This document shows positions 1-6,500 of a stretch of 15,055 nucleotides of DNA, one piece after another (within the stretch, counting starts at the first letter, position 1; each line of letters starts with the position of its first letter). Below the pieces are notes generated by a model. The model was not told the DNA's origin. It saw only the letters and a list, made by a program, of their open reading frames with translations, and searched no databases. The translations under genes were made by a program, and so were the position numbers. The DNA lies in assembly GCA_009996555.1 (NCBI GenBank), contig JAACZX010000010.1:1-15055 (forward strand). The letters run 5' to 3'. This stretch comes from Chitinophagaceae bacterium (GTDB lineage Bacteria; Bacteroidota; Bacteroidia; Chitinophagales; Chitinophagaceae).

Positions 1-461
1 ACATAGAGCATTTTTGTTTTGCCGGTAAGCAAATCATCATGCACTTCTTTTATTTCCTTTTTGGTTAATGTTGAGTTGAGAAAATGCGCCACATCATCCT
101 TACTGCTGTAACTGCGTACAAGATCCACCTGGTTTTTCATGAGGGCAATGAGGGGGCTCACAATAATGGCCACACCTTCACTCACTAATGCCGGTAACTG
201 GTAGCACAAACTTTTACCGCCACCTGTGGGCATGATCACGAATGTATCTCTTCCTGCCAGCAGGTTATTGATCACCGCTTCCTGTGTTCCTTTGAAACCC
301 TCAAAACCAAAATGCTCCTGCACGGCCGCATACAGATCGATACCTGCAGACTTGCCAGCTGGTTTTTTGGTGGCTGGCTTAGCCGTCTTTTTGGTTGCTG
401 TTTCCTTTGTCTTTGTTGTTGTTGCCTCCTTGACAGGGGCTTTTTTCTTTGCTGTTGCCAT
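1..461 (-). CDS. recQ: ATP-dependent DNA helicase RecQ, N-terminal part (cut by window edge)
   Basis: This is the first 153 residues of a RecQ-family superfamily 2 helicase, which unwinds DNA 3' to 5' during recombination and fork repair; the rest lies outside the window. Visible motifs are the RecQ motif 0 (FKGTQ, residues 56-60, where most members have FRxxQ), Walker A (MPTGGGKS, 77-84) followed by LCYQLPA, and motif Ia (VSPLIALMKNQV, 101-112). The start is the ATG at 461-459, preceded by AAGGA at good spacing, which is one of the few clear ribosome sites here. Residues 1-40 are an added tail very rich in Lys, Thr and Ala, ahead of the normal helicase start near IDLYAAV. The gene diverges from kdsD. 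Helicase identity is secure; full length and the C-terminal RQC and HRDC domains cannot be seen. Confidence 0.95.
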   Translation of the reverse strand, partial: MATAKKKAPVKEATTTKTKETATKKTAKPATKKPAGKSAGIDLYAAVQEHFGFEGFKGTQEAVINNLLAGRDTFVIMPTGGGKSLCYQLPALVSEGVAIIVSPLIALMKNQVDLVRSYSSKDDVAHFLNSTLTKKEIKEVHDDLLTGKTKMLY

Positions 462-520
462 CACTTAAATTCCTTCACGCTTGGTTTAACAAACTTGGAT
501 TTTTAAAGCAAGTAATGCTG

Positions 521-541
521 AAAAGCACGGATGGTGCTTTT
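521..541 (-). other. Perfect hairpin in the predicted recQ leader
   Basis: AAAAGCAC and GTGCTTTT form a perfect 8-bp inverted repeat around a 5-base loop. It lies between the predicted recQ promoter (554-580) and the recQ start codon (461), so it would sit within about the first 30 bases of the recQ transcript. There is no T-run directly after it on the minus strand, so it is not an obvious terminator. A protein-binding dyad or an mRNA-stabilising 5' hairpin are both possible. Confidence 0.4.
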
Positions 542-553
542 GCGAAAGGGGCA

Positions 554-580
554 CAAATTTACTGAAAAGAGCCCAGCCAA
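554..580 (-). promoter_or_regulatory. Predicted Bacteroidota-type promoter of recQ
   Basis: Read on the minus strand, TTG (580-578) is followed after 16 bases by TAAATTTG (561-554), a full match to the Bacteroidota -7 element TAnnTTTG. The spacing is slightly shorter than the usual 19 or so bases. Transcription would begin near 548, giving a leader of about 87 bases for recQ. Confidence 0.45.
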
Positions 581-712
581 TTCTTCCCTAATCGTCAAAA
601 ACCTGCTAAAAAAGTCTAAATGATAAGATAGCTCATTTAATTGATATATGAGTTGGATGTTTTACACAAACTGATCCTGTTGCAGCAGCATCTGTATTTC
701 TGTGCCGATTGC

Positions 713-743
713 TTTTCTGTTCTGCTGAATTACAGTAGGTTTG
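713..743 (+). promoter_or_regulatory. Predicted promoter of kdsD, almost on the start codon
   Basis: TTTT (713-716) stands 19 bases before TAGGTTTG (736-743), an exact TAnnTTTG element. The kdsD ATG begins at 751, only 7 bases after the element, so the transcript would have little or no leader. No Shine-Dalgarno sequence is present upstream of the ATG. The same TAGGTTTG octamer sits in the same place before meaB. Confidence 0.5.
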
Positions 744-750
744 CCCGCCA

Positions 751-1725
751 ATGGAAGTAAAAAAGCATATTGATCCGCTGGAAACAGCCCGCCGCACCAT
801 TGCACTGGAAGCCGGTGCCATCCAGGGTCTTTCAGCCCTGTTAACCAACGATTTCAGTCGCATTTGCCAGGCAATACTGGAAGCAAAGGGCCGGTTGATT
901 GTTAGTGGTATTGGTAAAAGTGCGGTGATAGCGCAAAAGATTGTAGCTACGCTCAACTCCACCGGCACCCCTGCTGTGTACCTGCATGCAGCCGAAGCGA
1001 TCCATGGCGACCTGGGTATGATTCTGCAGCACGATGTGGTAATGATCATCAGCAAAAGCGGTGAAAGCCCCGAAATAAAAGTACTGGCACAGCTGGTGAA
1101 GAATTTCGGCAACCCGGTAATTGGTATGGTGGGCAACCTTGATTCGTATTTAGCCAAACAAAGCGATTTTATTATTGATACCACGGTGAGCCAGGAGGCC
1201 TGCCCCAATAACCTTGCACCCACCAGCAGCACTACTGCACAAATGGTGATGGGCGATGCACTGGCTGTTGCCCTGATGGAATTGCGTGGGTTTAAAACAG
1301 AGGATTTTGCCAAGTTTCACCCGGGTGGTGCATTGGGTAAAAAACTGTATCTGCGTGTGGCCGACCTGTATATCCATAACGAGCAGCCGAAAGTATTGCC
1401 TGCTGCCACGCTTAAAGAGGTGATCGTTGAAATATCAAAGAAACGGCTGGGCGCAACAGCTGTGGTGAATGAAGCAGATGAACTGATGGGTGTGATCACA
1501 GATGGTGACCTTCGCCGGATGCTGGAAAAGAACAGTTCGCTGAACGATGTTACTGCCGAACAGATCATGACCGTCAACCCTAAAAAGATAGAGGCCGATG
1601 CATTGGCCATTGACGCTATGGAACTGATGCGGAAAAACAATATTGGTCAACTGCTGGTGGTCAGCAACAACCAATACGCCGGCATCATACATTTGCACGA
1701 TTTAATTAAAGAAGGGCTGATTTAG
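751..1725 (+). CDS. kdsD: D-arabinose-5-phosphate isomerase (KpsF/GutQ family, SIS plus two CBS domains)
   Basis: The enzyme interconverts D-ribulose 5-phosphate and D-arabinose 5-phosphate, the first committed step towards Kdo of the lipopolysaccharide inner core; it is cytoplasmic. The 324 residues are the normal family length. The SIS domain carries SGIGKSAVIAQKI (52-64), HGDLGM (85-90), SKSGES (101-106), APTSSTTAQ (136-144) and the family signature FAKFHPGGALGKKL (166-179). Two CBS domains follow at roughly 205-260 and 270-324, ending in the typical GIIHLHDLIKEGL. The ATG at 751 is chosen because translation from it matches the family N-terminus and a promoter element lies just ahead. manC follows 82 bases downstream on the same strand, so both nucleotide-sugar and sugar-phosphate supply genes may be co-transcribed. 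The function call is strong; the gene is also named kpsF in many genomes. Confidence 0.95.
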   Translation: MEVKKHIDPLETARRTIALEAGAIQGLSALLTNDFSRICQAILEAKGRLIVSGIGKSAVIAQKIVATLNSTGTPAVYLHAAEAIHGDLGMILQHDVVMIISKSGESPEIKVLAQLVKNFGNPVIGMVGNLDSYLAKQSDFIIDTTVSQEACPNNLAPTSSTTAQMVMGDALAVALMELRGFKTEDFAKFHPGGALGKKLYLRVADLYIHNEQPKVLPAATLKEVIVEISKKRLGATAVVNEADELMGVITDGDLRRMLEKNSSLNDVTAEQIMTVNPKKIEADALAIDAMELMRKNNIGQLLVVSNNQYAGIIHLHDLIKEGLI

Positions 1726-1806
1726 CCCCATCCTCTAAAGGGGTGTAAGAAATATAAATCTTGATCATTTTAAAAAAGTTTTGTCCCCCTTTAGGGGATA
1801 GGGGCT
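1724..1806. repeat. Imperfect inverted repeat filling the kdsD-manC gap
   Basis: The left arm (1724-1743, AGCCCCATCCTCTAAAGGGG) and right arm (1785-1806, beginning CCCCCTTTAGGGG and ending ATAGGGGCT) are near-perfect reverse complements, differing by one substitution and one extra base, around a 41-base A/T-rich centre. The left arm begins within the kdsD stop codon (TAG, 1723-1725), and the right arm ends one base before the manC ATG. The right arm is purine-rich where a ribosome site for manC would be. CCCCTTTAGGGG-type arms resemble dispersed intergenic repeats of Bacteroidota genomes, from memory rather than from a search. Confidence 0.6.
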
Positions 1807-1807
1807 T

Positions 1808-2890
1808 ATGAATAAGAATCATTATGTAGCTATTATGGCCGGGGGAATCGGCAGCCGTTTCTGGCCCATGAGCCGGACTGCTTTTCCGAAACAGTTCCTG
1901 GACATACTCAACACCGGTCGCACGCTCATACAGGCAACCTACGACCGCTACCTGCAGTTTATACCAAACGAAAACATTTACATTGTCACTTCATCAGAAT
2001 ATGCAGCTATTGTAAAGCAACAGTTGCCTGAACTGCCTGCTGAAAATATCCTGTGCGAACCAAGCCGCAAGAACACCGCACCTTGTGTGGCTTATATTGC
2101 ACATAAGCTGAGCAAGATCAACAATGATGGTTTGCTCATTTGTGCACCGGCCGATCACCTGATACTTGATGCACCTGCCTTCACCAAAGTTTGTACGGAT
2201 GCATTTGATTTTGTGAACAACATCAATGCGCTTGTTACACTTGGTATTAAACCGCATTATGCCAATACCGGTTATGGTTATATACAGCACGAAGCGATGC
2301 CTGTGGCAGACAGTGTGTATAAAGTGAAAACCTTTACCGAAAAACCCAATCTTGAGCTGGCAAAAACGTTTCTTGCCAGTGGCGATTTTTTGTGGAATGC
2401 CGGTATTTTCCTTTGGAAGGTGAAGAACATTATCAAAGCATTTGAAAAGTTTTTACCGGAAATAAATGAAGTGTTTGTGGCTGAGAAAGAACATTTCAAT
2501 ACGGATAAAGAACAGGAGGCCATTGAACGCATTTACCCGCATTGCACTAATATTTCCATTGACTATGGTATTATGGAAAAGGCAGACAATGTGTATGTTG
2601 TTCCTTCTTCTTTTGGCTGGAGCGATCTTGGTACATGGAACAGTGCTTACGAAAACATGGAGAAAGATTATTTCGGTAATGCAGTGGCAGGTAAAAATGT
2701 AATGATCATTGATGCCACAAAGAATGTGGTGCATGCCGATCATAAAAAGTTAGTGCTGTTGCAGGGCCTTGATGATTTTATTGTAGTGGATACAGATGAT
2801 GTGCTGCTCATCTGCAAAAAAGAAAAAGAACAGGCCATTAAGGAATATGTGGCAGAAGTAAAACGCAATAAAGGCGATAAGTTTCTGTAG
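1808..2890 (+). CDS. manC: Mannose-1-phosphate guanylyltransferase (GDP-mannose pyrophosphorylase)
   Basis: The enzyme joins mannose 1-phosphate and GTP to give GDP-mannose, the donor for mannose, fucose and related sugars in surface polysaccharides. Signature stretches are the nucleotide-binding AGGIGSRFWPMSR (11-23) with PKQF (27-30), EPSRKNTAP (84-92), PADH (114-117), TGYGYI (154-159), FTEKP (176-180), NAGIFLW (197-203), SIDYGIMEK (250-258) and WSDLGTW (271-277). At 360 residues it is the short, single-function form without the C-terminal phosphomannose isomerase domain found in bifunctional ManC/AlgA proteins. It follows kdsD in the same direction across the inverted repeat, suggesting shared expression unless the repeat ends or processes the transcript. 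The start is the ATG at 1808; the preceding AGGGGATAGGGG may help ribosome binding. Confidence 0.95.
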   Translation: MNKNHYVAIMAGGIGSRFWPMSRTAFPKQFLDILNTGRTLIQATYDRYLQFIPNENIYIVTSSEYAAIVKQQLPELPAENILCEPSRKNTAPCVAYIAHKLSKINNDGLLICAPADHLILDAPAFTKVCTDAFDFVNNINALVTLGIKPHYANTGYGYIQHEAMPVADSVYKVKTFTEKPNLELAKTFLASGDFLWNAGIFLWKVKNIIKAFEKFLPEINEVFVAEKEHFNTDKEQEAIERIYPHCTNISIDYGIMEKADNVYVVPSSFGWSDLGTWNSAYENMEKDYFGNAVAGKNVMIIDATKNVVHADHKKLVLLQGLDDFIVVDTDDVLLICKKEKEQAIKEYVAEVKRNKGDKFL

Positions 2891-2949
2891 AAGCTGAAAA
2901 AGGAATTGGGGATTGAATCAGTTATTGGAATTTCCGGTTGAGCTTGCAG

Positions 2950-3201
2950 CTAATTTTTGTTGCTGATAAATTCAAACGCTTTTACTGACTGGCGGAGGAC
3001 CGCTTTTCTTACACGATCAGGATTATCGTAGATCCTGTAGCGGTTTACATCAATCAGTTCGTGTGCTTTGCAGAAATTATCCAGCTCTTCCACATGGTAC
3101 AAGACTTCATGCAGCCATTCCACTTCATGATCGATAGCTTCTTTGCTCCGGTGATCTTCATTGAGCAACACAAGTAAGTCACGCCGCTTGTTCCGCTTCA
3201 T
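2950..3201 (-). CDS. Small charged protein of unknown function (83 aa)
   Basis: I do not recognise this protein. It has a very basic start (MKRNKRRD), a strongly charged, helix-prone middle (residues 20-50, many Glu, His and Asp, one Cys at 44) and a basic patch around NPDRVRKAVLRQ (60-71). There is no signal peptide or membrane segment, so it should be cytoplasmic. It starts 15 bases after the stop of the small lipoprotein on the same strand, which suggests co-transcription. It converges on manC with a 59-base gap holding no strong terminator. No ribosome site is visible before the ATG, as for most genes here. The tight spacing and lack of a competing frame on the other strand make it probably real. 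Confidence 0.6.
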   Translation of the reverse strand: MKRNKRRDLLVLLNEDHRSKEAIDHEVEWLHEVLYHVEELDNFCKAHELIDVNRYRIYDNPDRVRKAVLRQSVKAFEFISNKN

Positions 3202-3216
3202 AGCAATTTGAAGGTT

Positions 3217-3384
3217 TTAGTAGCCCACCATCCCTTTTTTGTTGGGGCAGCCACAATCGTTTTTCTTTCCGCCTTTAAACACACTGCAACCACTGCCAAA
3301 AAACAGTGCCATTGTTACTAAGAAAAGAAAAACAATTTTCGTTGAACGCTGCATCTGCACACTCACAAAATTTTTACGGTTCAT
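3217..3384 (-). CDS. Small lipoprotein (55 aa, or 45 aa from an internal ATG)
   Basis: A short open frame encodes a basic N-terminus, a hydrophobic stretch (residues 17-29, IVFLFLVTMALFF) and the lipobox GSGC with the lipidated Cys at 33. The mature part is only 23 residues: a Gly-Lys-rich stretch (FKGGKKN, 36-42), a Cys-Gly-Cys motif (44-46), a basic NKKG and a C-terminal Tyr. A second ATG at 3354 gives a more usual 22-residue signal peptide and may be the true start; the first ATG at 3384 adds ten residues. It is likely exported and anchored by lipid in the inner or outer membrane. It lies directly upstream of the 83-residue gene and diverges from the glycosyltransferase. The function is unknown; the signal peptide and lipobox make it very likely a real gene. 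Confidence 0.7.
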   Translation of the reverse strand: MNRKNFVSVQMQRSTKIVFLFLVTMALFFGSGCSVFKGGKKNDCGCPNKKGMVGY

Positions 3385-3451
3385 GGGATATTTGTTTTAA
3401 ACGTGACTTGTAAAATAACTACTTTCCCTCACAATTATTGTTATTTCATTG

Positions 3452-4546
3452 GTGACCGGTCAAAAAAACATACGTGTACTGCTTGCCCCGCTTGACTGGG
3501 GACTGGGACATGCCACCCGCTGTGTTCCGCTTGTCCGTTTGTTACAGGAGCTGGGTTGTGAGGTGGTGCTGGCGGCCGATGGAGCAGTGGCCGCATTATT
3601 AAGCAACGAGTTCCCCGGCATTACCATAAAACAGCTGAAAGGTTATGGCATCAGGTACAGCAGCGGCTCATCGCTTGCTGCAAGTATGTTGCGGCAGCTG
3701 CCCCGCATTTTTTCCAGCATACGCTACGAACACAAATGGCTGGATAAGGTGCTGGGGCAGGAAACGTTTCATCTCATCATAAGCGATAACCGTCCTGGAT
3801 TCTACAGCAAGCATGTACCATCTGTTTACATCACACACCAACTGCTCATTCATTCGGGTAAAGGTGCATGGATGAACCGTTTGCTGCAGCAACTGCATCA
3901 CCGTTATATCAAACAGTTTACATCTGTTTGGGTACCTGATATGCAGGCACAACCAAATCTTGCAGGCGAATTATCGCATCCGGCAAAACCTCTTGTACAA
4001 CCGGTCTATCTTGGTTTATTGTCGAGGATGCAACCTGTGCGTAGTGAGATAAGTTATGATCTGCTGGTAATGCTTTCAGGTCCTGAACCGCAACGTACCA
4101 TGCTGGAGGAAAAACTATTGTCTCAACTCTCTTCCATCAACAAAACTGTGTTGTTTATACGTGGCTTACCCGCACATGATGAAGCTGTGTTGCAACTGCC
4201 ACCGCATATCACTGTTCATCATCATTTACCCGCTGCAGCCTTGCAGCAAGCCATTGCTTCATCGCAGCTGGTGATTTGCCGAAGCGGTTATACCACATTG
4301 ATGGATCTTGTGCGGCTGAACAAGAAAGCCGTATTGATTCCCACCCCGGGGCAGCCGGAACAGGAATACCTTGCACGTTACATGCAGGAGCAGCAGTTGT
4401 TCCCTGTGTTGCTGCAGAATGAAGTGAGTATTGCAAAAGCAATTGATGTATCGTCTTCTTTTCCTTATCAACAACTTTTTACTGTTGCTGATTTTGAACG
4501 CTACAAGTTGAAGATAGCTGAACAGATCGGACAGCTTAATCCTTGA
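3452..4546 (+). CDS. MurG-like glycosyltransferase (GT-B fold, GT28-related)
   Basis: This is a two-domain GT-B glycosyltransferase related to MurG. The N-terminal domain has the glycine-rich loop APLDWGLGHATRC (about residues 12-24), which resembles the MurG GxGHxxR motif. The C-terminal, nucleotide-sugar-binding domain shows SGPEPQR (about 219-225), ICRSGYTTLMD (275-285) and TPGQPEQEYLA (308-318), the region that holds the UDP-sugar in MurG. It has 364 residues and is cytoplasmic or membrane-peripheral. There is no in-frame ATG near the start: the choices are GTG at 3452 or TTG at 3449, and GTG is taken as the stronger codon. Donor and acceptor cannot be told from sequence. MurG itself is unlikely, because the signature is only partial and no cell-wall genes adjoin. 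Its stop codon overlaps the end of the opposing LOG gene by 11 bases. Confidence 0.8.
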   Translation: MTGQKNIRVLLAPLDWGLGHATRCVPLVRLLQELGCEVVLAADGAVAALLSNEFPGITIKQLKGYGIRYSSGSSLAASMLRQLPRIFSSIRYEHKWLDKVLGQETFHLIISDNRPGFYSKHVPSVYITHQLLIHSGKGAWMNRLLQQLHHRYIKQFTSVWVPDMQAQPNLAGELSHPAKPLVQPVYLGLLSRMQPVRSEISYDLLVMLSGPEPQRTMLEEKLLSQLSSINKTVLFIRGLPAHDEAVLQLPPHITVHHHLPAAALQQAIASSQLVICRSGYTTLMDLVRLNKKAVLIPTPGQPEQEYLARYMQEQQLFPVLLQNEVSIAKAIDVSSSFPYQQLFTVADFERYKLKIAEQIGQLNP

Positions 4547-5273
4547 GGTGCAAACGGTTTTCGAAAAGCCAGCCAAATGGTTTCTGCACATCTTCAGGAC
4601 GCAGATCAAAACGCTTAATGCTTCTTTCCTGCAACACCTGTATGGCTTCTTCAACAGAATCGGTTACAATAAACAATTGATCGTCTTCCGGAGATATTGT
4701 TCCCCGCTCTTTCATGAGTTTTACATGTTCTACAATCTCTTTGTGAAACTCCTTACCCATTACAATTACCGGAAAGTCTTTTATCTTTTTTGTTTGTATG
4801 AGTGTAATAGACTCAAACAACTCATCGAGTGTACCAAAACCACCCGGCATACAAATAAATGCATAGGAATATTTAATGAGGAGTGTTTTCCGTACAAAAA
4901 AGTAGCGGATGTTTACCCAGCGGTCGAGATAAGGATTAGGCTCCTGTTCGTGTGGCAAAATAATATTGCAGCCAACACTTCGCCCTCCCACTTCTTTTGC
5001 GCCACGGTTGGCGGCTTCCATTAAACCAGGTCCTCCACCTGTTAAAACCGTAAACCCCATTTTTGCTACTTCAGCTCCCACTTTACGGGTAAGATCGTAA
5101 AACTCGTGTCCTTCGTTGTAACGTGCCGATCCAAAAATGGTGACACAGGGTCCAACAAATGCAAGACTTCGATATCCCTTTATAAACTCGATCAATACTT
5201 TGCATGCAAACTTAAATTCCCGCCAGCGGCTCTGCGGTCCTTCCAGAAACTTTATTTCACTCGGATGATTCAT
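4536..5273 (-). CDS. LOG family protein (TIGR00730-type Rossmann-fold nucleotide phosphoribohydrolase)
   Basis: Members cleave nucleoside 5'-monophosphates, releasing the base and ribose 5-phosphate; the plant and actinobacterial relatives (LOG) activate cytokinins. The two family signatures are present: GGGPGLMEAANRG (residues 79-91) and PGGFGTLDE (143-151), the latter holding the catalytic Glu and phosphate-binding residues. The length is 245 residues from the ATG at 5273. An upstream in-frame ATG at 5315 would add 14 residues (MICCYLHPVTKSIL) that look unlike the family, so the shorter form is preferred. In bacteria the physiological substrate is usually unknown, and the context does not settle it. 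The gene converges on and overlaps the glycosyltransferase end by 11 bases, and diverges from the cysteine-rich lipoprotein gene. Confidence 0.9.
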   Translation of the reverse strand: MNHPSEIKFLEGPQSRWREFKFACKVLIEFIKGYRSLAFVGPCVTIFGSARYNEGHEFYDLTRKVGAEVAKMGFTVLTGGGPGLMEAANRGAKEVGGRSVGCNIILPHEQEPNPYLDRWVNIRYFFVRKTLLIKYSYAFICMPGGFGTLDELFESITLIQTKKIKDFPVIVMGKEFHKEIVEHVKLMKERGTISPEDDQLFIVTDSVEEAIQVLQERSIKRFDLRPEDVQKPFGWLFENRLHLKD

Positions 5274-5356
5274 GAGAATAGATTTTGTAACCGGGTGAAG
5301 ATAGCAACAGATCAATCAGCTTGCATTGATAAAAATTTTAACGAGGCGAATAGTTG

Positions 5357-5364
5357 TATGTTTG
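5357..5364 (+). promoter_or_regulatory. Candidate -7 element for the cysteine-rich lipoprotein gene
   Basis: TATGTTTG is an exact match to TAnnTTTG. No good TTG lies 19 bases upstream; only an A/T-rich TTTTA occurs near 5336-5340. If used, transcription would begin near 5370 and leave a leader of about 93 bases, unusually long for this window. The match could also be chance in an A/T-rich gap. Confidence 0.35.
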
Positions 5365-5462
5365 ATTTCATAACCGTATTTTTACTGTCTTCCTCCAAAT
5401 CCCCTGAAATATCATTCCATCCTAAGGGGCCATCATTGTAAACATCAAACACTTCATACATC

Positions 5463-6437
5463 ATGAAAAAAATCCTGTTTTTTTCAGCTGTGGCCGTATC
5501 ACTATTCATTGGCTGCGAAAAAAATGCTGATTTAACTGTTGAACAAAAAGAAAAAGAAGCAGCTCCTGTTACTCCACCGTCTGCTGTATTAACCACCAAT
5601 TTACCCATTGAAGGCACGCCAACCTGCGCAGGGCCTTACAAAGTAGTACTGGAAAGTGTTGCAAATAATGGAAATGGTACTTACACATGGACGTGGAGTG
5701 TACAAAATCCCAAACCCGGTAACGGATCAAACGGAACTGTTCAGGACCTCAGCCATTGGAACATTACACTCGGCCCATGTATTACCATCGATAATATTGT
5801 TGGCGGTGCCACAAGTACAAATGGTACAGACTGGACAGCTTTTACTCCAACATTCCAGGCCGATCCTTCTTTACCCAACACCGGTTGCGATATTACTGCA
5901 AGCGTGGTGAAGTTTAATGTGGGAACAAGCGGTTCTGCAAAATCATACTACCGGTTAACCATCAACGAAGATGTATTGGTTGACCCGGCTTCAACCGGTT
6001 ATTATAAAAGCGGAGCAAATACAGGTTGCGGCACATTCTGCTTTCCTGGTTTTGCCTGCAAGCCAGAAGCACCAAATGAAGGTTGCAGTTTCAGCCAGGG
6101 TTACTGGTTTGCTAAACCAAACCTGGTTTGGGCTGGTCCGGTTACTGTAGGCGGACATGTGTACACACAAGCTGAAGGAAAAGCGATCTGGAACACATCT
6201 AACGCAGGTGGTATTCCTGATACGAAAAAAGCATTTCTGCAAGTAGCTGCCATTAAACTGAGCGGCGACAACGTATTGGCTGGCGCAAGTGTTTGGGCTG
6301 ATGTTAAGATTGTTGAAGACTGGTTAAGTACATTACCAAAACTTACAACAGCAAACCTGAAAAGCTGGAAGAACAAAGCTGCAGCAGATGCAGGAGGCCG
6401 TATCGGCACATGGATCGATACACATCATTGCGAATAA
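5463..6437 (+). CDS. Cysteine-rich surface lipoprotein of unknown function
   Basis: I do not recognise a named family. Residues 1-18 are a lipoprotein signal peptide ending in the lipobox LFIGC (14-18). The next residues are polar and acidic (EKNADLTVEQKEKE), followed by a Pro/Thr linker to about residue 50. Two regions follow. Residues 52-175 look like a beta-sandwich with alternating Thr/Trp strands and an SHWNITLGPC motif (97-106). Residues 186-324 open with closely spaced cysteines (189, 193, 199, 208), then SQGYWFAKP (211-219), resembling GYW motifs of other bacterial surface proteins. A helical end holds conserved-looking Trp residues and a terminal Cys 323. There are eight cysteines beyond the lipidated one, suggesting disulfides outside the cytoplasm. 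It is transcribed alone between a divergent LOG gene and a strong terminator. Likely a cell-surface binding or adhesive protein; this is inference. Confidence 0.8.
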   Translation: MKKILFFSAVAVSLFIGCEKNADLTVEQKEKEAAPVTPPSAVLTTNLPIEGTPTCAGPYKVVLESVANNGNGTYTWTWSVQNPKPGNGSNGTVQDLSHWNITLGPCITIDNIVGGATSTNGTDWTAFTPTFQADPSLPNTGCDITASVVKFNVGTSGSAKSYYRLTINEDVLVDPASTGYYKSGANTGCGTFCFPGFACKPEAPNEGCSFSQGYWFAKPNLVWAGPVTVGGHVYTQAEGKAIWNTSNAGGIPDTKKAFLQVAAIKLSGDNVLAGASVWADVKIVEDWLSTLPKLTTANLKSWKNKAAADAGGRIGTWIDTHHCE

Positions 6438-6463
6438 TTCCTGAAAATCCCTGATAAGAAAGA

Positions 6464-6491
6464 AAAGCCCTTCGTGTATGCGAAGGGCTTT
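6464..6491. terminator. Strong bidirectional terminator
   Basis: AAAGCCCTTCG (6464-6474) and CGAAGGGCTTT (6481-6491) form a perfect 11-bp stem with a 6-base loop. It stands between two convergent genes, 26 bases after the lipoprotein stop and 9 bases beyond the glycosyl-hydrolase-like stop. On the minus strand the stem is followed by a T-rich tail (TTTTCTTTCTT), and on the plus strand by TTTGTTCATT, so it should work in both directions and best for the minus-strand gene. Confidence 0.85.
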
Positions 6492-6500
6492 GTTCATTAG

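Noticed and set aside
226..506. Two hydrophobic open frames on the plus strand
   Set aside because: Both are antisense to the lysine-rich start of recQ; AAA/AAG codons read backwards give Phe/Leu runs that mimic membrane proteins.
633..1313. Long open frame (226 codons) on the minus strand opposite kdsD
   Set aside because: It lies fully inside a secure gene, and its translation is low-complexity Ser/Ala/Ile-rich without any domain. It is a codon-usage shadow.
1776..1783. Separate promoter for manC (AAGTTTTG)
   Set aside because: It has one mismatch to the -7 element, no -33 partner at suitable spacing, and lies in an A/T-rich loop of the inverted repeat.
2891..2960. Terminator between manC and the 83-residue gene
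   Set aside because: Only a 4-bp AGCT-TGC-AGCT stem with a T-run was seen, which is too short to support.
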